Source: Flaccisagitta enflata (Eukaryota; Chaetognatha; Sagittoidea; Aphragmophora). From it: 64,000 bases of DNA. The notes below the pieces were generated by a model, which worked only from the letters and a program-made list of their open reading frames with translations, ran no database searches and was not told the DNA's origin. The stretch is taken from positions 105,214,001 through 105,278,000 of the forward strand of contig OZ231126.1 of the NCBI GenBank assembly GCA_965153355.1, in the 5' to 3' direction. Shown one piece after another: positions 1 to 11,074 of the stretch. The translations under genes were made by a program, and so were the position numbers. How positions within the stretch are numbered: the stretch's first letter is position 1; each line of letters opens with the position of its first letter.

Positions 1-120
1 TAACAAATGCATTTGCTCTCTGACTTTTTAGATGCGTCCTTGCATCTCTATAAGAGGGTCTGTCCGACCATCCGTCTGTCCGTCCATCCGTCCGTCCGTC
101 CGTCCGTCCGTTACGCCTCT
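1..120 (-). repeat. Hairpin-ended GACN-core interspersed repeat, 3' end (fragment)
   Basis: Read on the - strand, a (GACGGACA)-type microsatellite (about 62-112) leads into CTCTTATAGAG, a perfect hairpin (AGATGC / GCATCT, 30-47) and CTAAAAA. The same arrangement recurs at 1262-1687 and 7430-7630. A tetranucleotide core, terminal hairpin and CTAA end resemble Helentron-derived elements of the DINE-1/HINE/pearl type. The family label is inferred from structure only. Confidence 0.5.
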
Positions 121-844
121 TTAAAAATCGCGTTTCTCAGCTGTTTTTGGCTACGGCGAGATCGTATACTGAATTAAACGATCGATACACGTGTCTTGAG
201 AGACTTCTTCTGACTCTTATGTCAGATATTCCATCAGTTTGCATATCTGTTAAGTCTGTTCATCCATCTGTCTAACAAAATCAGCGCAAATTTCACTCCA
301 CGTAAGGACACAGTCAGGACGCATCGTTGCCCGGTCGGGTTTGTTACTTTTAAGTTACACTCTATTCGTAAACAGATAGCTTCATGGATGTAGGGGAGCT
401 CTGAAGTTTGCCACGTCCACTTAGTATTTCAAGACCGAGTGAGGTTCAAGTCCGACTTATGTAAAAACTGAAAACTATGAAAAGAAATGTAATTTGCCTA
501 CTTTTTGCATCATTCTTGAATGAAAATCCTCCATCTAAAGGTTTTTTTACAATATTCTAAACAAACTCAGTTTAATTTTTCTCTTTGTAGGCTATTTTTC
601 AAAGAAATTCTTATTTTTTCAACCTTGAATCCCTTCTAATTCAAGACCGACTTGCTTTTCAAGCCCGACTTTTACCACGTCCATGGACGTGGTGGACGTG
701 GCGTCCCCTACGTCCATCATAGCTTGCTCTTAAGAAATTTAACGAACATTCATCAAATCCATTGGATCCTAATATGTCTCACCAAATCAGAGTGAGAGCC
801 CGACATAAAATAGAGCCACGGGCTCGCTGGTTCGCTCTAAAAAA

Positions 845-846
845 GG

Positions 847-936
<90 letters not shown>

Positions 937-991
937 CGTTGATGTTGTTGTTGTCGTTGTCGTTGATGTCGTTGTTGTCGTTGTTGTTGTC

Positions 992-1075
<84 letters not shown>

Positions 1076-1240
1076 CATGTTGTTGTTCATGTTGTTGTTC
1101 ATGTTGTTGTTCATGTTGTTGTTCATGTTGTTGTTCATGTCGTTGTTCATGTTGTTGTTCATGTTGTTGTTCATGTCGTTGTTGTTGTTGTAGTTGTTTT
1201 ATTTGTTGTTGTTGTTGTAGTTGTTTTATTTGTTTTTTAT
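845..1240. repeat. (TTG)n microsatellite with TTGTTCATG higher-order repeats
   Basis: An almost pure GTT tract is followed by about ten units of TTGTTCATG. Poly-Leu and poly-Asn reading frames across it come from the repeat and are not genes. Confidence 0.95.
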
Positions 1241-1261
1241 TTGTTTTTTATTTGTTTTTTA

Positions 1262-1687
1262 TTTGTAAAGGAGGGAAGGGACGATCGGAGGAGGAGAAAA
1301 TTACCCTTGTGTGTGAAAGAGTAGGTCATCAACCCCTTTTGGGCCGCTGTCCTGCTCCCTCCCTCAATTTCAAGCTCAATCAACTCAGGCAGGGCATGGG
1401 TACTGCTGACCATTTAACGCTTTTGGGATTTAAATGGAGTAAATCAAAACAAGGCCAACACCTTACAGTCGCGTGCGGTTGTTAAGACCATTAGACCAAA
1501 AGACTAAAAGACTAAAAGACCAAGAGACTAAATGTAAATTGACTTAAATTAACTTTGAATAACTTAAAATGACTTATAATGACATAAAACGGCGAAAAAA
1601 AGCTAAGGGTTACCGACAGACCAACCGACAGACCGACCGACAGACGGACAGAGTGGGTTGTAGAGTCGTGTGCACGCGACTAAAAAT
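1262..1687 (+). repeat. Hairpin-ended GACN-core interspersed repeat (fuller copy)
   Basis: The left part (gagaaaattaccc..., ggtcatcaacccctt..., gggccgctg) matches a segment at about 25290-25370. The right part has a GACC/GACA microsatellite (1614-1652), the hairpin AGTCG...CGACT (1664-1681) and CTAAAAA. Stem bases differ from the copies at 30-47 and 7613-7630, but pairing is kept. Confidence 0.5.
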
Positions 1688-1795
1688 TGTCTGATGTGAA
1701 CATGCAAATACAAGAAAGCATGTCAGTGAGTATAGCTGGTAGACAACGCCTCTTAAAAATTTGCTAGTCCGCAACTAAAAAGAGCGAAAGAGAGA

Positions 1796-1799
1796 GGGC

Positions 1800-1867
<68 letters not shown>

Positions 1868-1880
1868 GAAAGAGAGCAAA
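1796..1880. repeat. (GA)n microsatellite
   Basis: A nearly uninterrupted GA dinucleotide tract. Confidence 0.95.
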
Positions 1881-2435
1881 AGCATATGGACGCAAAATAG
1901 AGCATGATGAGGCGCCAAAAGCAAAATGAATTTAGCACCCCCCTAACAGCTAAATTAACTGGCTGAAATTTTTCTTTGAAAATCGTTTTGAGTAATTTAG
2001 GGGAATACAAATAGCAACATCAGAGGGATTTTTGAGATTGTAACTAAAACCTTAAAATCTATCACTTTTACTCATGAAATATATATTCTTAAAAAAGTAA
2101 GGAAAAAAATGAAAAATTTCAAGGTTCTTTGTACAATTTCAAAATTCCCTCTGATGACGCCATTCATATTCTCCTTAGTCCTTCAAAACAAATTTCAAAA
2201 AGAATTTTCATTCAGACAAGTTGACTGTAGGGGGGGTGCTAAAACTTTTGGCTCCTCATCACACTGTATTTTGCGTCCATGTGTAAAGAGCGATCAATGC
2301 AATCTTTCGATAACGGATGATAACTTCACATCAATATCGAAGAGACGTGATGTTTAAGCAAATTCCCATTAACATGGGAAATTGACAAAAAAATGAGGTA
2401 ATGGGGGGGGGGGGTGGGAGATGCACGCACGAATG

Positions 2436-2615
2436 AACGAAAGAACAAACAAACAAACAAACGAAGGAATGAACGAACAAACAAACAAACAAACAAGGGA
2501 ACAAACAAGGGATCGAACAAGGGAACGAATGAACGAACGAATGAACAAACAAACGAACGAGGAAACAAACGAACACGCAAGGAAACGAACGAACGAACAA
2601 GGAAACAAACAAACC
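2436..2615. repeat. (AAAC/GAAC)n tetranucleotide repeat
   Basis: Imperfect AAAC and GAAC units open all frames, which gives spurious Asn/Thr-, Arg- and Phe/Ser-rich reading frames on both strands. Confidence 0.9.
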
Positions 2616-2619
2616 AAAG

Positions 2620-5325
2620 TCCCCCTGTGTTCTACAGGACATCGTCCCCTTCAGGGCTGCTGTCAAAAAAAGAGGTTGGCGACATCGAGAATTAAGTCTC
2701 ATAACACTTCCATGGGAGAAATAGTGGTTTTACGGTCCGCGCAGTTCAGGAGCGCCCAGTCGTTTGTGAATCATGAACGTTTGTAAATCACGAACATTTG
2801 TAAATCACAAACATTTGTCAAACACTCTGTCATTCATACATTCTTGATTTGTTTTCCTCAGCTTGTGAAACTGAAATGAGAGGAGGTTTTAAACGAGTAA
2901 AAGCTTGCATGAGAGGAGTGCAAATGAGGACATGATAAAGCGAGTAAATGTTAAACTAATTAGCTAGTCTTCAAATGCAAAAATCAGCGAGTGTACAAAT
3001 GCCTATACAAGTAAGCGTGCAAATGCACATACAATGTACATACAACATACAAGCAAACATGCAAATGCATGTACAAGCAAGCATGTAAATGCACGCATGA
3101 GGATAACCGCCCTGCCTAACCTCGTAACAGCCCACATCCATCCATATGACTGCCCCTGCCCTCCTGCAATACTTCCCATGCACATCTGTCAGTCATTGGT
3201 CTGGTATCCCTCCTCGTTTGTAGCTGCGTACCTGCGACAGTCTGTCTGTCCATCCGTCTGTTTGTGATGATTGAGTTGAAAATCGTGAAAAGGTGCAATT
3301 GCTATGAATTAAGGTACTGCGGTTGTGTGTGTGTGAAAGGGGGTGTGACATAGGGTTGAATACCTCTACCCACCTGTCCACGATGACATCATATCCAGGC
3401 TTTTTTGTAAAAGATTTCTGGACAAAGCCTGTTGGGCTCTCTTCGCACAACATTGCAAAACCCGACAAAAAAACAGCGAGCCCGATACATCGTTTTTTGA
3501 CTTCTGACTCTAATTTGGGCATCTTGATCACGTCCAATCGTTATAGAATTTTAGGTGATTGTAATACACGATGTTGAAAATTTACAGTTAAAACTTCAAA
3601 AATATCAAACCAGCTTTAAGGGGTTAAATGATTGTTTATTTGCATTTGGTACCCCCAAAGTAACTTTTTTCAGACCTTTTGGCCATCATTATAGGCCGTT
3701 TAACTGATATCTTACTGGTTTCACCGGACCAAATACGATTGATGATCAAAATAACATGTGGGCTCTGAAGCACAGGTGGTTTGCAAGTGTCAAAAGCGTG
3801 GTGTAACCTTCCAGATGCCAAAAATTATGATTTTTCGACATTTTACACATTATAGCAATCTTTCTTTATTTTTTTTTGCCAGGCAAGAAATGCTAAATTA
3901 GGGCTGAAATTTTTTTTGAAGATCATCAACGACCCCAAGAAAAACTTGTGGGTTATGGTTGACCCCTCCCCTACATAATTTGGCTTTGTCCCCACATTGA
4001 AGTTGATTTTTCAAAAAATCGCCTTGTCGATTTTCGACTTTCGATTCTAATTTGGGCATTTCAACATTGTCTGAATGTCATGAAATTTTTGATGGTGTAA
4101 AAACCTGATGTACAGAAACTACAGTTCAAATTTCATCCAAAGCGGACAAGGTTAAGGGGGGTAAAAGTCTCTCCCACTGCATGAAATAATTTCAGAAAAT
4201 AGTGGATTTTTTTAACCCCGCACTAAAAGCACTATAACTCAGAAACGGTTGGAGATATCATCTCGAAACCAATTTTAATCGATTCCTCAGGCAATTTTGC
4301 ATCGATTTACTTATTTGGTAAATTTTTTTTACAATTTTTACTATTTCTAATTAATTTTTCTTGAAAAAGTGTCCCTTTGAAAAATGAACAAAATGATTTC
4401 GACGTTTTTCAATGTTTGAGGCTGGTCAAATGAGTTAAAACTGGGCCAAAAAGTGTTATTCTTGCCAGATAACGTACTTAGCATGTCTCTGGAGTTAGTT
4501 TCTGACAAGTATGGAACTTTTTGACCAAATTCGATGAATACATTTTATAATCCTAGTGATAAGTCAATTGACAGACGATGCAGTCACACGCGACGCGGTT
4601 TGTTGTAAAAATATTTTTTTTCACGATCGATGCACGCAAAAAAAAGTTCTGTTGAGAAAAAGAAGTCGGACCATGAAATGGGTGCCTACCTGTCCGATTT
4701 TTTCTGTCCCGGGGATGCTCCAAACAGGGGCGCACCCAACGGTAGAAAGAGATAATAAGAAGATCAGACAAAATAGCATCTTGACTTGGGTTGGCGAACG
4801 TTATTGAATTGGATGAACGAATTGAATTGGAGAGTTGAGGATTGGATTCACCGCGACGAATTGGCAGAATGAATTTCGAAACCAGTGAAACATTTTTCTT
4901 TTCTCTAGTTGTTTAAATTAATTTCGTCTCCCCTTTGTTCAACTCCGTTCGCAATATTGTTATGATTTAATAAATCCGTATTTGTTGGAAAAAGTGTTTC
5001 GAGTTTCTTTCCAGTCAACCCTCACCCCTTTTTTGTCAGGGAGGGAGAGTCGAGGATGGATCCGTGACCGTGCTTGGTCAAGAATCCTTTCCCACCGGTT
5101 ATTGAGGAAAGAACCCTTCCTCCTCCTCTCTCTCTCGCCATTCCAAGGACAAACCTCAAGAGAGAGACTGGAAAAGAGACTAGAATCACTTGGTCCTGCA
5201 GAGACGACCAGGCTCCTACAGTACCTCTCACTCTTTCTTTCCTTTAGAGACTGAATATTATTCACTCTGACTCACATTGGCTCACGTACGTACTCTGACT
5301 CACACTGACTCACGTACGTTACGCC
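2620..5325. other. No supported gene
   Basis: AT-rich sequence with short unrelated reading frames and a partial GTCT tract near 3235-3260. I see no domain, splice-consistent exon chain or recognisable element. Confidence 0.5.
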
Positions 5326-7425
5326 ACTTTATCATTGTTGTTAAAACTATAAGAGGATGAATCGTTACCCATGATTGACGAGCATAGCCCTGTCCACTAC
5401 CTCATTCCCTATCATTTGGTGTGCTGGGCACTTGCCTGCTCAAAACAACGATTGTCATATGTTTTGCCAAAAGCTTTTCTTATGTATCAACGACGGGCCT
5501 GTTATCGTGACAGGCATTCCTTTTCATGGGATGAGATCATAACTATTACTCTCAAATTACGCTTGACTTTTGCGGTGAAAGATTCCACTTTAACCGTCAT
5601 CAGTTATCATTGTGGTTAAAACTATAAGAGGATGAATCGTTTGACTACTTGGCTAACTGGGACAAAACCAAACTGACATCGTATCTTTGTTTCAAAAAAC
5701 ACTTTGTTAATCCACCACATCTCACACAAGAGTTAATGAACAAAACCATGAAACGAGTCCACTGTTTCAAAGATACACATTCGTACATCTAGGGAGTCAT
5801 GTCTCCAGCAATCATCTTTTGATTCAGTCCATTTTCTTGAGTCCATTTCTTCTTTTTTGCAGATAGATACGGGATGGGAAAGTGTGTAAGATAGGTTACA
5901 TGCTCATATTGAGAAACAAAGACTTTCAGAGACTGAGATATATATACTTGACCCAATGACAGCTCAACTCACCCATGAAACAAGATTGACGAGCATAGCC
6001 CTGTCCACTACCTCATTCCCTATCATTTGGTGTGCTGGGCACTTGCTGGCTCAAAACAACGATTGTCATATGTTTTACCAAAAGCTTTTCTTATGGATCA
6101 ACGACGGGCCTGTTATCGTGACAGGCATTTCTCTTTTGTATCAACGACGGGCTTTTTATCGAGACAGGCATGAACAGCGTAGGCACCCATTTCCTTTTCA
6201 TGGGATGAGATCAAGACTATTACTCTCAAATTACGCTTGACTTTTGCGGTGAAAGATTCCACTTTAAACTGTCATCAGTTATCATTGTGGTTAAAACTAT
6301 AAGAGGATGAATCGTTTGACTACTTTGCTAACTGGGAAGAAACCAAACTGAGATCGTATCTCTTTTTCAAAAAACGCTTTGTTAATCCACCACATCTCAC
6401 ACAAGAGTAAATGGACAAAGCCATCAAACCAGTCCACTTTTTCAAAGATACACATTGATACAGCTACGGAGTCATATCTCCAACGATCATCTTTTGATTC
6501 AGTCCATTTTCTTGAGTTCTATTTCTTCTTTTTTGCAGATAGATACCGGATGGGAAAGTGTGTAAGATACATTACATGCTCATATTGAGAAACAAAGACT
6601 TTCTGAGATATATATACTTGACCCAATGACAGCTCAACTCACCCATGAAACAAGATTGACGAGCATAGCCCTGTCCACTACCTCATTCCCTATCAAAACA
6701 ATGATTGTCATATGTTTTACCAAAAGCTTTTCTTATGAAAGTTGGACAACATTACTATTCAACCCTACTTTACTAAAGGATGAGAGCCTTTGGAGCTCTC
6801 ACTGGTGTTTAATCCGGACCCATCACATGTATCAACGACGGGCCTGTTATCGTGACAGGCATTCCTTTTCATGGGATGAGATCAAGACTATTACTTTAAA
6901 TTATGCTTGACTTTTGCGGTGAAAGATTCCACTTTAACCGTCATCAGTTATCATTTTGGTTAAAACTATAAGAGGATGAATTGTTTGACTACTTGGCTAA
7001 CTGGGATGAAACCAAACTGAGATTGTAACTATTACTCTCAAATTATGCTTGACTTTTGCGGTGAAAGATTCCACTTTAACCGTCATCAGTTATCATTGTG
7101 GTTAAAACTATAAGAGGATGAATCATTTGACTACTTGGCTAACTGGGACGAAACCAGTAATAGTCTTGATCTCATCCCATGAAAAGGAATGCCTGTCACG
7201 ATAATAGGCCCGTCGTTGATACATAAGAAAAGCTTTTGGTAAAACATATGACAATCGTTCAGTTGAGCTACTCACCCATGAAACAAGATTGATGAGCATA
7301 GCCCTGTCCACTACCTCATTCCTTATCATTTAGTGTGCTGGGCACTTGCCTGCTCAAAACAACGATTGTCATATGTTTTACCAAAAGCTTTTCTTATGTA
7401 TCAACGACGGGCCTGTTATTATAAA
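5326..7425. repeat. Complex direct and inverted repeat cluster
   Basis: The phrase ataagaggatgaatcgt or a close variant recurs near 5349, 5623, 6299, 6969 and 7110, and a second block (caacgacgggcctgttatcg...) recurs near 5490, 6100 and 6835. The segment 7150-7260 is the reverse complement of the block at 7355-7420, so the right end can fold on itself. Reading frames here are repeat copies without a conserved product. Confidence 0.75.
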
Positions 7426-7429
7426 CAAG

Positions 7430-7630
7430 GCCGGATACACGGCCATCAGTTGCGGACGGGTGGGCAGGGGCATCCAACCTCAATCCACACCACAAGTCCC
7501 CCACTCACATGCACGAAAAGCATCTAAAACGCTCATTTCCTCACTTTTCGACTCGTGGTTACGGACCGACCGACCAACCAACGGACGGACGGACGGACAA
7601 AGCCTCTTATAGAGTTGCGTGTCCGCAACT
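7430..7630 (+). repeat. Hairpin-ended GACN-core interspersed repeat, 3' part
   Basis: A GACC/GACG microsatellite (7564-7599) is followed by CTCTTATAGAG, the hairpin AGTTGCG-TGTC-CGCAACT (7613-7630) and CTAAAAA. It directly abuts the 5' LTR of BEL copy 1, so the exact junction inside the A-run is ambiguous. Confidence 0.5.
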
Positions 7631-8137
7631 AAAAACGCGATTAGCAATTTAGAGAAAAGAAACTGTATCTCTGTAAAAGCTCTCATACTGTATTAAGAAT
7701 TTGTCATTTGTCAGTTTTCTCAACATATTCTTTCTCCCTTTTAAAAGTCACATTCCTTTCTGACTGGTCAATTCTCATTTTCTCCTTTTTGTAAGAATCA
7801 CGTTGCCTTCTCAGTTTGGTGGCCTTCGTCTTTAATTCAGTCTTTATTCCAATGCTGCCTAAGAATAACAATTGTTGCCGACAAAAATGTTATCTTTGTT
7901 TTTGTAATAACTTTTTCTTTCTATTTTATGTTTTCTTGTTCAATTGAAATCTGGAATGATTCACCTACACTAAATCCTACGTAAAGAAAAGACCTCTGAA
8001 CTTTTATTTCTCCCATTCGTGGAAAAAAGGGAAATTCAATCTCTGCGATTCTCCGTTGATAAATTGTGGAAACAAAGACGCTTAATTCTGCAGTTTGGTT
8101 ATAACTTCAGATAGATACTTAAAAGAGATAAGATATA

Positions 8138-8182
<45 letters not shown>

Positions 8183-8363
8183 ACTCGACTACAATCATAA
8201 TATCCGATTGCTCCCGTTTGAAATTGATAACCTCAGCAAAATAAAAGGAGTGAAACTGATTTAAACGCTCGAATTTCAAATATCTTCAATCAGCTTTATC
8301 TTCTATCATTTTGTCATCTTATCAACAGCAGGATCATTATAACCAACCCCTCCATTTATTCTA
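7630..8363 (+). repeat. 5' LTR of BEL copy 1
   Basis: It begins TAAAAACGCGATTAGC and ends TTTATTCTA just before a TGG primer-binding start. The ends form a short TAAA.../...TTTA-type inversion. It contains a (CT)n tract at 8140-8180. It aligns with 14729-15334 and, reversed, with 35696-36514. Confidence 0.85.
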
Positions 8364-8381
8364 TGGCGTCCCTGGGTGGGC
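8364..8381 (+). promoter_or_regulatory. tRNA primer-binding site of BEL copy 1
   Basis: TGGCGTCCCTGGGTGGGC follows the LTR end immediately and starts with the TGG expected to pair with a tRNA CCA end. The tRNA species was not assigned. Confidence 0.65.
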
Positions 8382-8554
8382 TATTGTGATCACATAGGAC
8401 ATAGTCAGGCGGACTATAGTGGTCACATTGGAACAAATGCACTTTTCGAGTCACTTGCAGGAGAACGATAACAAGAACCATAGGTGTGCTTTACAAGCCA
8501 CTTGGAAAAAGAAAAGGTACTTTGTGAGTATCCAAGGAGACAAAAAGTGTGCTT

Positions 8555-9001
8555 CACAAGCCACAATTTGGAAGTGGTGAACTTGGAAGTGGTGAATTAA
8601 GAAGTGGTGAATTTGGAAGTGGTGAATTTGAAAGTGGTGCTATAGGTAGTGGTGAATTTGACCAATTTGAAATCTCACAGGAGTTGAGATTGACCAGTAC
8701 GAAAATTCCTGGGGGAATCTGGTCTATATATTGGTCAAAATTATTATCTCACAGGCGTTGAGATTGACCAGTTGGAAAATTCCTGGGGGAATCTGGTCTG
8801 AATATTGAGTCAATTGTATTGACCAGTTTGATCTCACAGGGGCTGAGATAAAGAAATAAGCCAAGGCAGGCTTAATTGGAAAAAAGGTCTGAAAGAATTG
8901 ACCTATTTATATCTCACAGGGGTTGAGATAAAAAACAAGCCAGGCGGGCTTAATTGGAAGAAGGGTCTAAAGACCGATTTATATCTCACAGGGGTTGAGA
9001 T
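8555..9001 (+). repeat. BEL leader: GGAAGTGGTGAAT tandem units and five iterated hairpins
   Basis: Seven imperfect units of GGAAGTGGTGAATTT occupy 8561-8660. Then five 19-base hairpins ATCTCA-(7 nt)-TGAGAT occur at 8672, 8746, 8831, 8911 and 8983, spaced 72-85 bases apart. Stems are invariant while loops vary (CAGGAGT, CAGGCGT, CAGGGGC, CAGGGGT). They lie between the primer-binding site and gag, where retroelements keep packaging and translation signals. Confidence 0.8.
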
Positions 9002-9091
9002 TTATCAAAAATAATCCAAAAGTTGTATTTTTGATTGTGGAAGTTGATCTCAAAATTGTTTTAGCCATGGTTGACGATAACTAAATGTTAC

Positions 9092-11074
9092 ATGGACACT
9101 AAACAAGCTGGAGAAATCTATGATCAATGGAGAAAATCTATTTCCCCAACAGATGTCCATCGGTGGATTAACTTGCTTAACAAAACAAAAGAAACTTATA
9201 AAAAAGTTCGTGGCTTGGTTAAGAGATTAGAAAAACTCTTAAAACAAAAACGTTTGGAATCTGTGATTCAAACAAGAATCTCCTTTTCAAATGAATTTGA
9301 TGCATTAAAGGTTTGCATAGAGAAAGAGGTAGAATTTCTACCTGAATCTGTGAAAAAAGCTCATTGTAAACTAGTTGGTGACTGGTCAACAGCTGCAGTA
9401 CGTGCTCTTGCAGAAGCAAAAGAGTTTGTTGATTGGGCTGAACAAAAACTGACTGAAAACCAACCTGAGGAAGGAGAGGAGGAGATTCAGTTATCTTCGA
9501 CTGATTCTGAATCTGAAGAGGAAGAGATCAACGATAACCCCCATTCAACCCCTACAAATCTTCACACCATGGATGCTATCACAAATTGTGAATCTAAACT
9601 TCCTCAGGCACAGATAGACCTGTTGGAAACGAAAAAATTAGAAAGAAGGTCAATCCGTGGCCAAATAACACAAACTGTCAACAAATTGACAAAAGATATA
9701 GACTCTGGTAAAAAGTTTTCCGTTGCAGATTCCAGAGCTAGTCTTTCAAAAGCTCGTGAGGAGTTGGAGAAGAAAGATAGTGAAATTTGGGCATTTTATG
9801 ATGATGATGCTATGGCTGCAGATATGGAACTAGGAGAGTCCTGGATTGAAAAAGCATCAGCTGCCATTATAGATGCCAATGAAATTTTAAATCCTTCAGT
9901 GGCAACCAACACAGTTCCCTCTCCCTCTACAACCCCTGCTGCAACCACAAGCAATCATGCAAGAACACCCAAAATAGAGATCCCAAAGTTTTATGGGAAA
10001 TCTCCGGCGGAGTACCAAACGTTTTGGAACTCATTTGAATCTCTCATTGATAAGTGCACTGATTTGGCAAATGTGGAAAAACTCCTTTACTTAAAGGATG
10101 CTTGTGTCGATGAAGCCAAGAAACTGGCAGATGGGTACAACATAACCGATGTCAATTATGACCATTTCAAAAAATTCCTCAAAGAAATGTTTGGAAAACC
10201 CAGATTGGTTCAACAATCACATGTTAAAAACATTTTGAACCTCAAACCAACTGACAACATCAAGCCATTCCTTACAACCTTGGAAACCTCAATGAGATGT
10301 CTGGCTGAGTATGGCATAGACATGGACAATGGGTCTTGGATAATAGTACCCTTTGTTGAGGAACTCATGTCAAAGGAAATTTTGTAAAAATGGCGTGAGG
10401 AGATCAATGATGATGATTCATTTTCAGCAAAAAAGCTGCTGGACTTTTTGCATGAAAAGCTGCAATGTTATGGCACAGCATCTGAACAAAAAACTGATGC
10501 AAAAAACAAAGATGCTCAAGCAAAGACTACATTGATGCTCACTACTGCAAGTAGAGAGGTGACATGCTTCTGCTGTGACAGGGATCACAGAATTTTCAAT
10601 TGCGAAAAATTAAAAAAACTTTCACCAAAAGAAAGGTCCGATTTCATCTTCAAAAAGAAGTATTGTCAAAAATGTTTGATGCCAATCACCAAAGATCATT
10701 TCCCAAAGACTTGTAAGTCACCAATCAAGTGCAGAGTGTGCCAGAAACCTCACCACACACTCCTGCACTGGGGAAAACCACCCATGAGTGATGATGCAAA
10801 GGCTGCATCTCCGACATCAACATTTACTGTTTCATCAACAACAGTCTCCAAACAATCCCAAGTGCCTGAGTCATTGCCAGCCGTGAAAACTTGCTGTAAT
10901 TCGCTTCATCATGCGCCTCACAAGAAAGAGGGACTGACAGTTTTGAAGAACTTCAAAGCTGTTCCGAGAGAAAGACCAAATTTGACAATTCGGTCAGTCA
11001 TTGATGATGGTTCTCAGACCACATGGATTTTGCAAAAAACTGCAAAAATGTTGAAATTGCCCGTGATAAGATGA
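9092..11074 (+). pseudogene. BEL Gag (DUF1759-type) with zinc knuckles, broken
   Basis: The first in-frame Met is at 9092. The N-terminal half is charged and helical. The region around 9960-10385 has the BEL Gag signature (IPKFYGKSPAEYQTFWNSF, then NVEKLLYLKDA). An in-frame TAA at 10385 interrupts it, and the same frame continues into Cys/His clusters (CFCCDRDHRIFNC, CQKCL, CRVCQKPHH) near 10560-10770 that resemble the BEL nucleocapsid. The protease-like VIDDGSQ lies near 11000. A TGA at 11072, where copy 2 has CGA, closes this segment. Gag would assemble particles in the cytoplasm; this copy cannot make it full length. Confidence 0.85.

Noticed and set aside
762-1193. Poly-Leu and poly-Asn reading frames on both strands
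   Set aside because: Produced entirely by the (TTG)n microsatellite.
5326-7425. CRISPR-like array
   Set aside because: Repeat units are long, irregular and partly inverted, with no constant short repeat and spacer pattern, and the DNA is animal.
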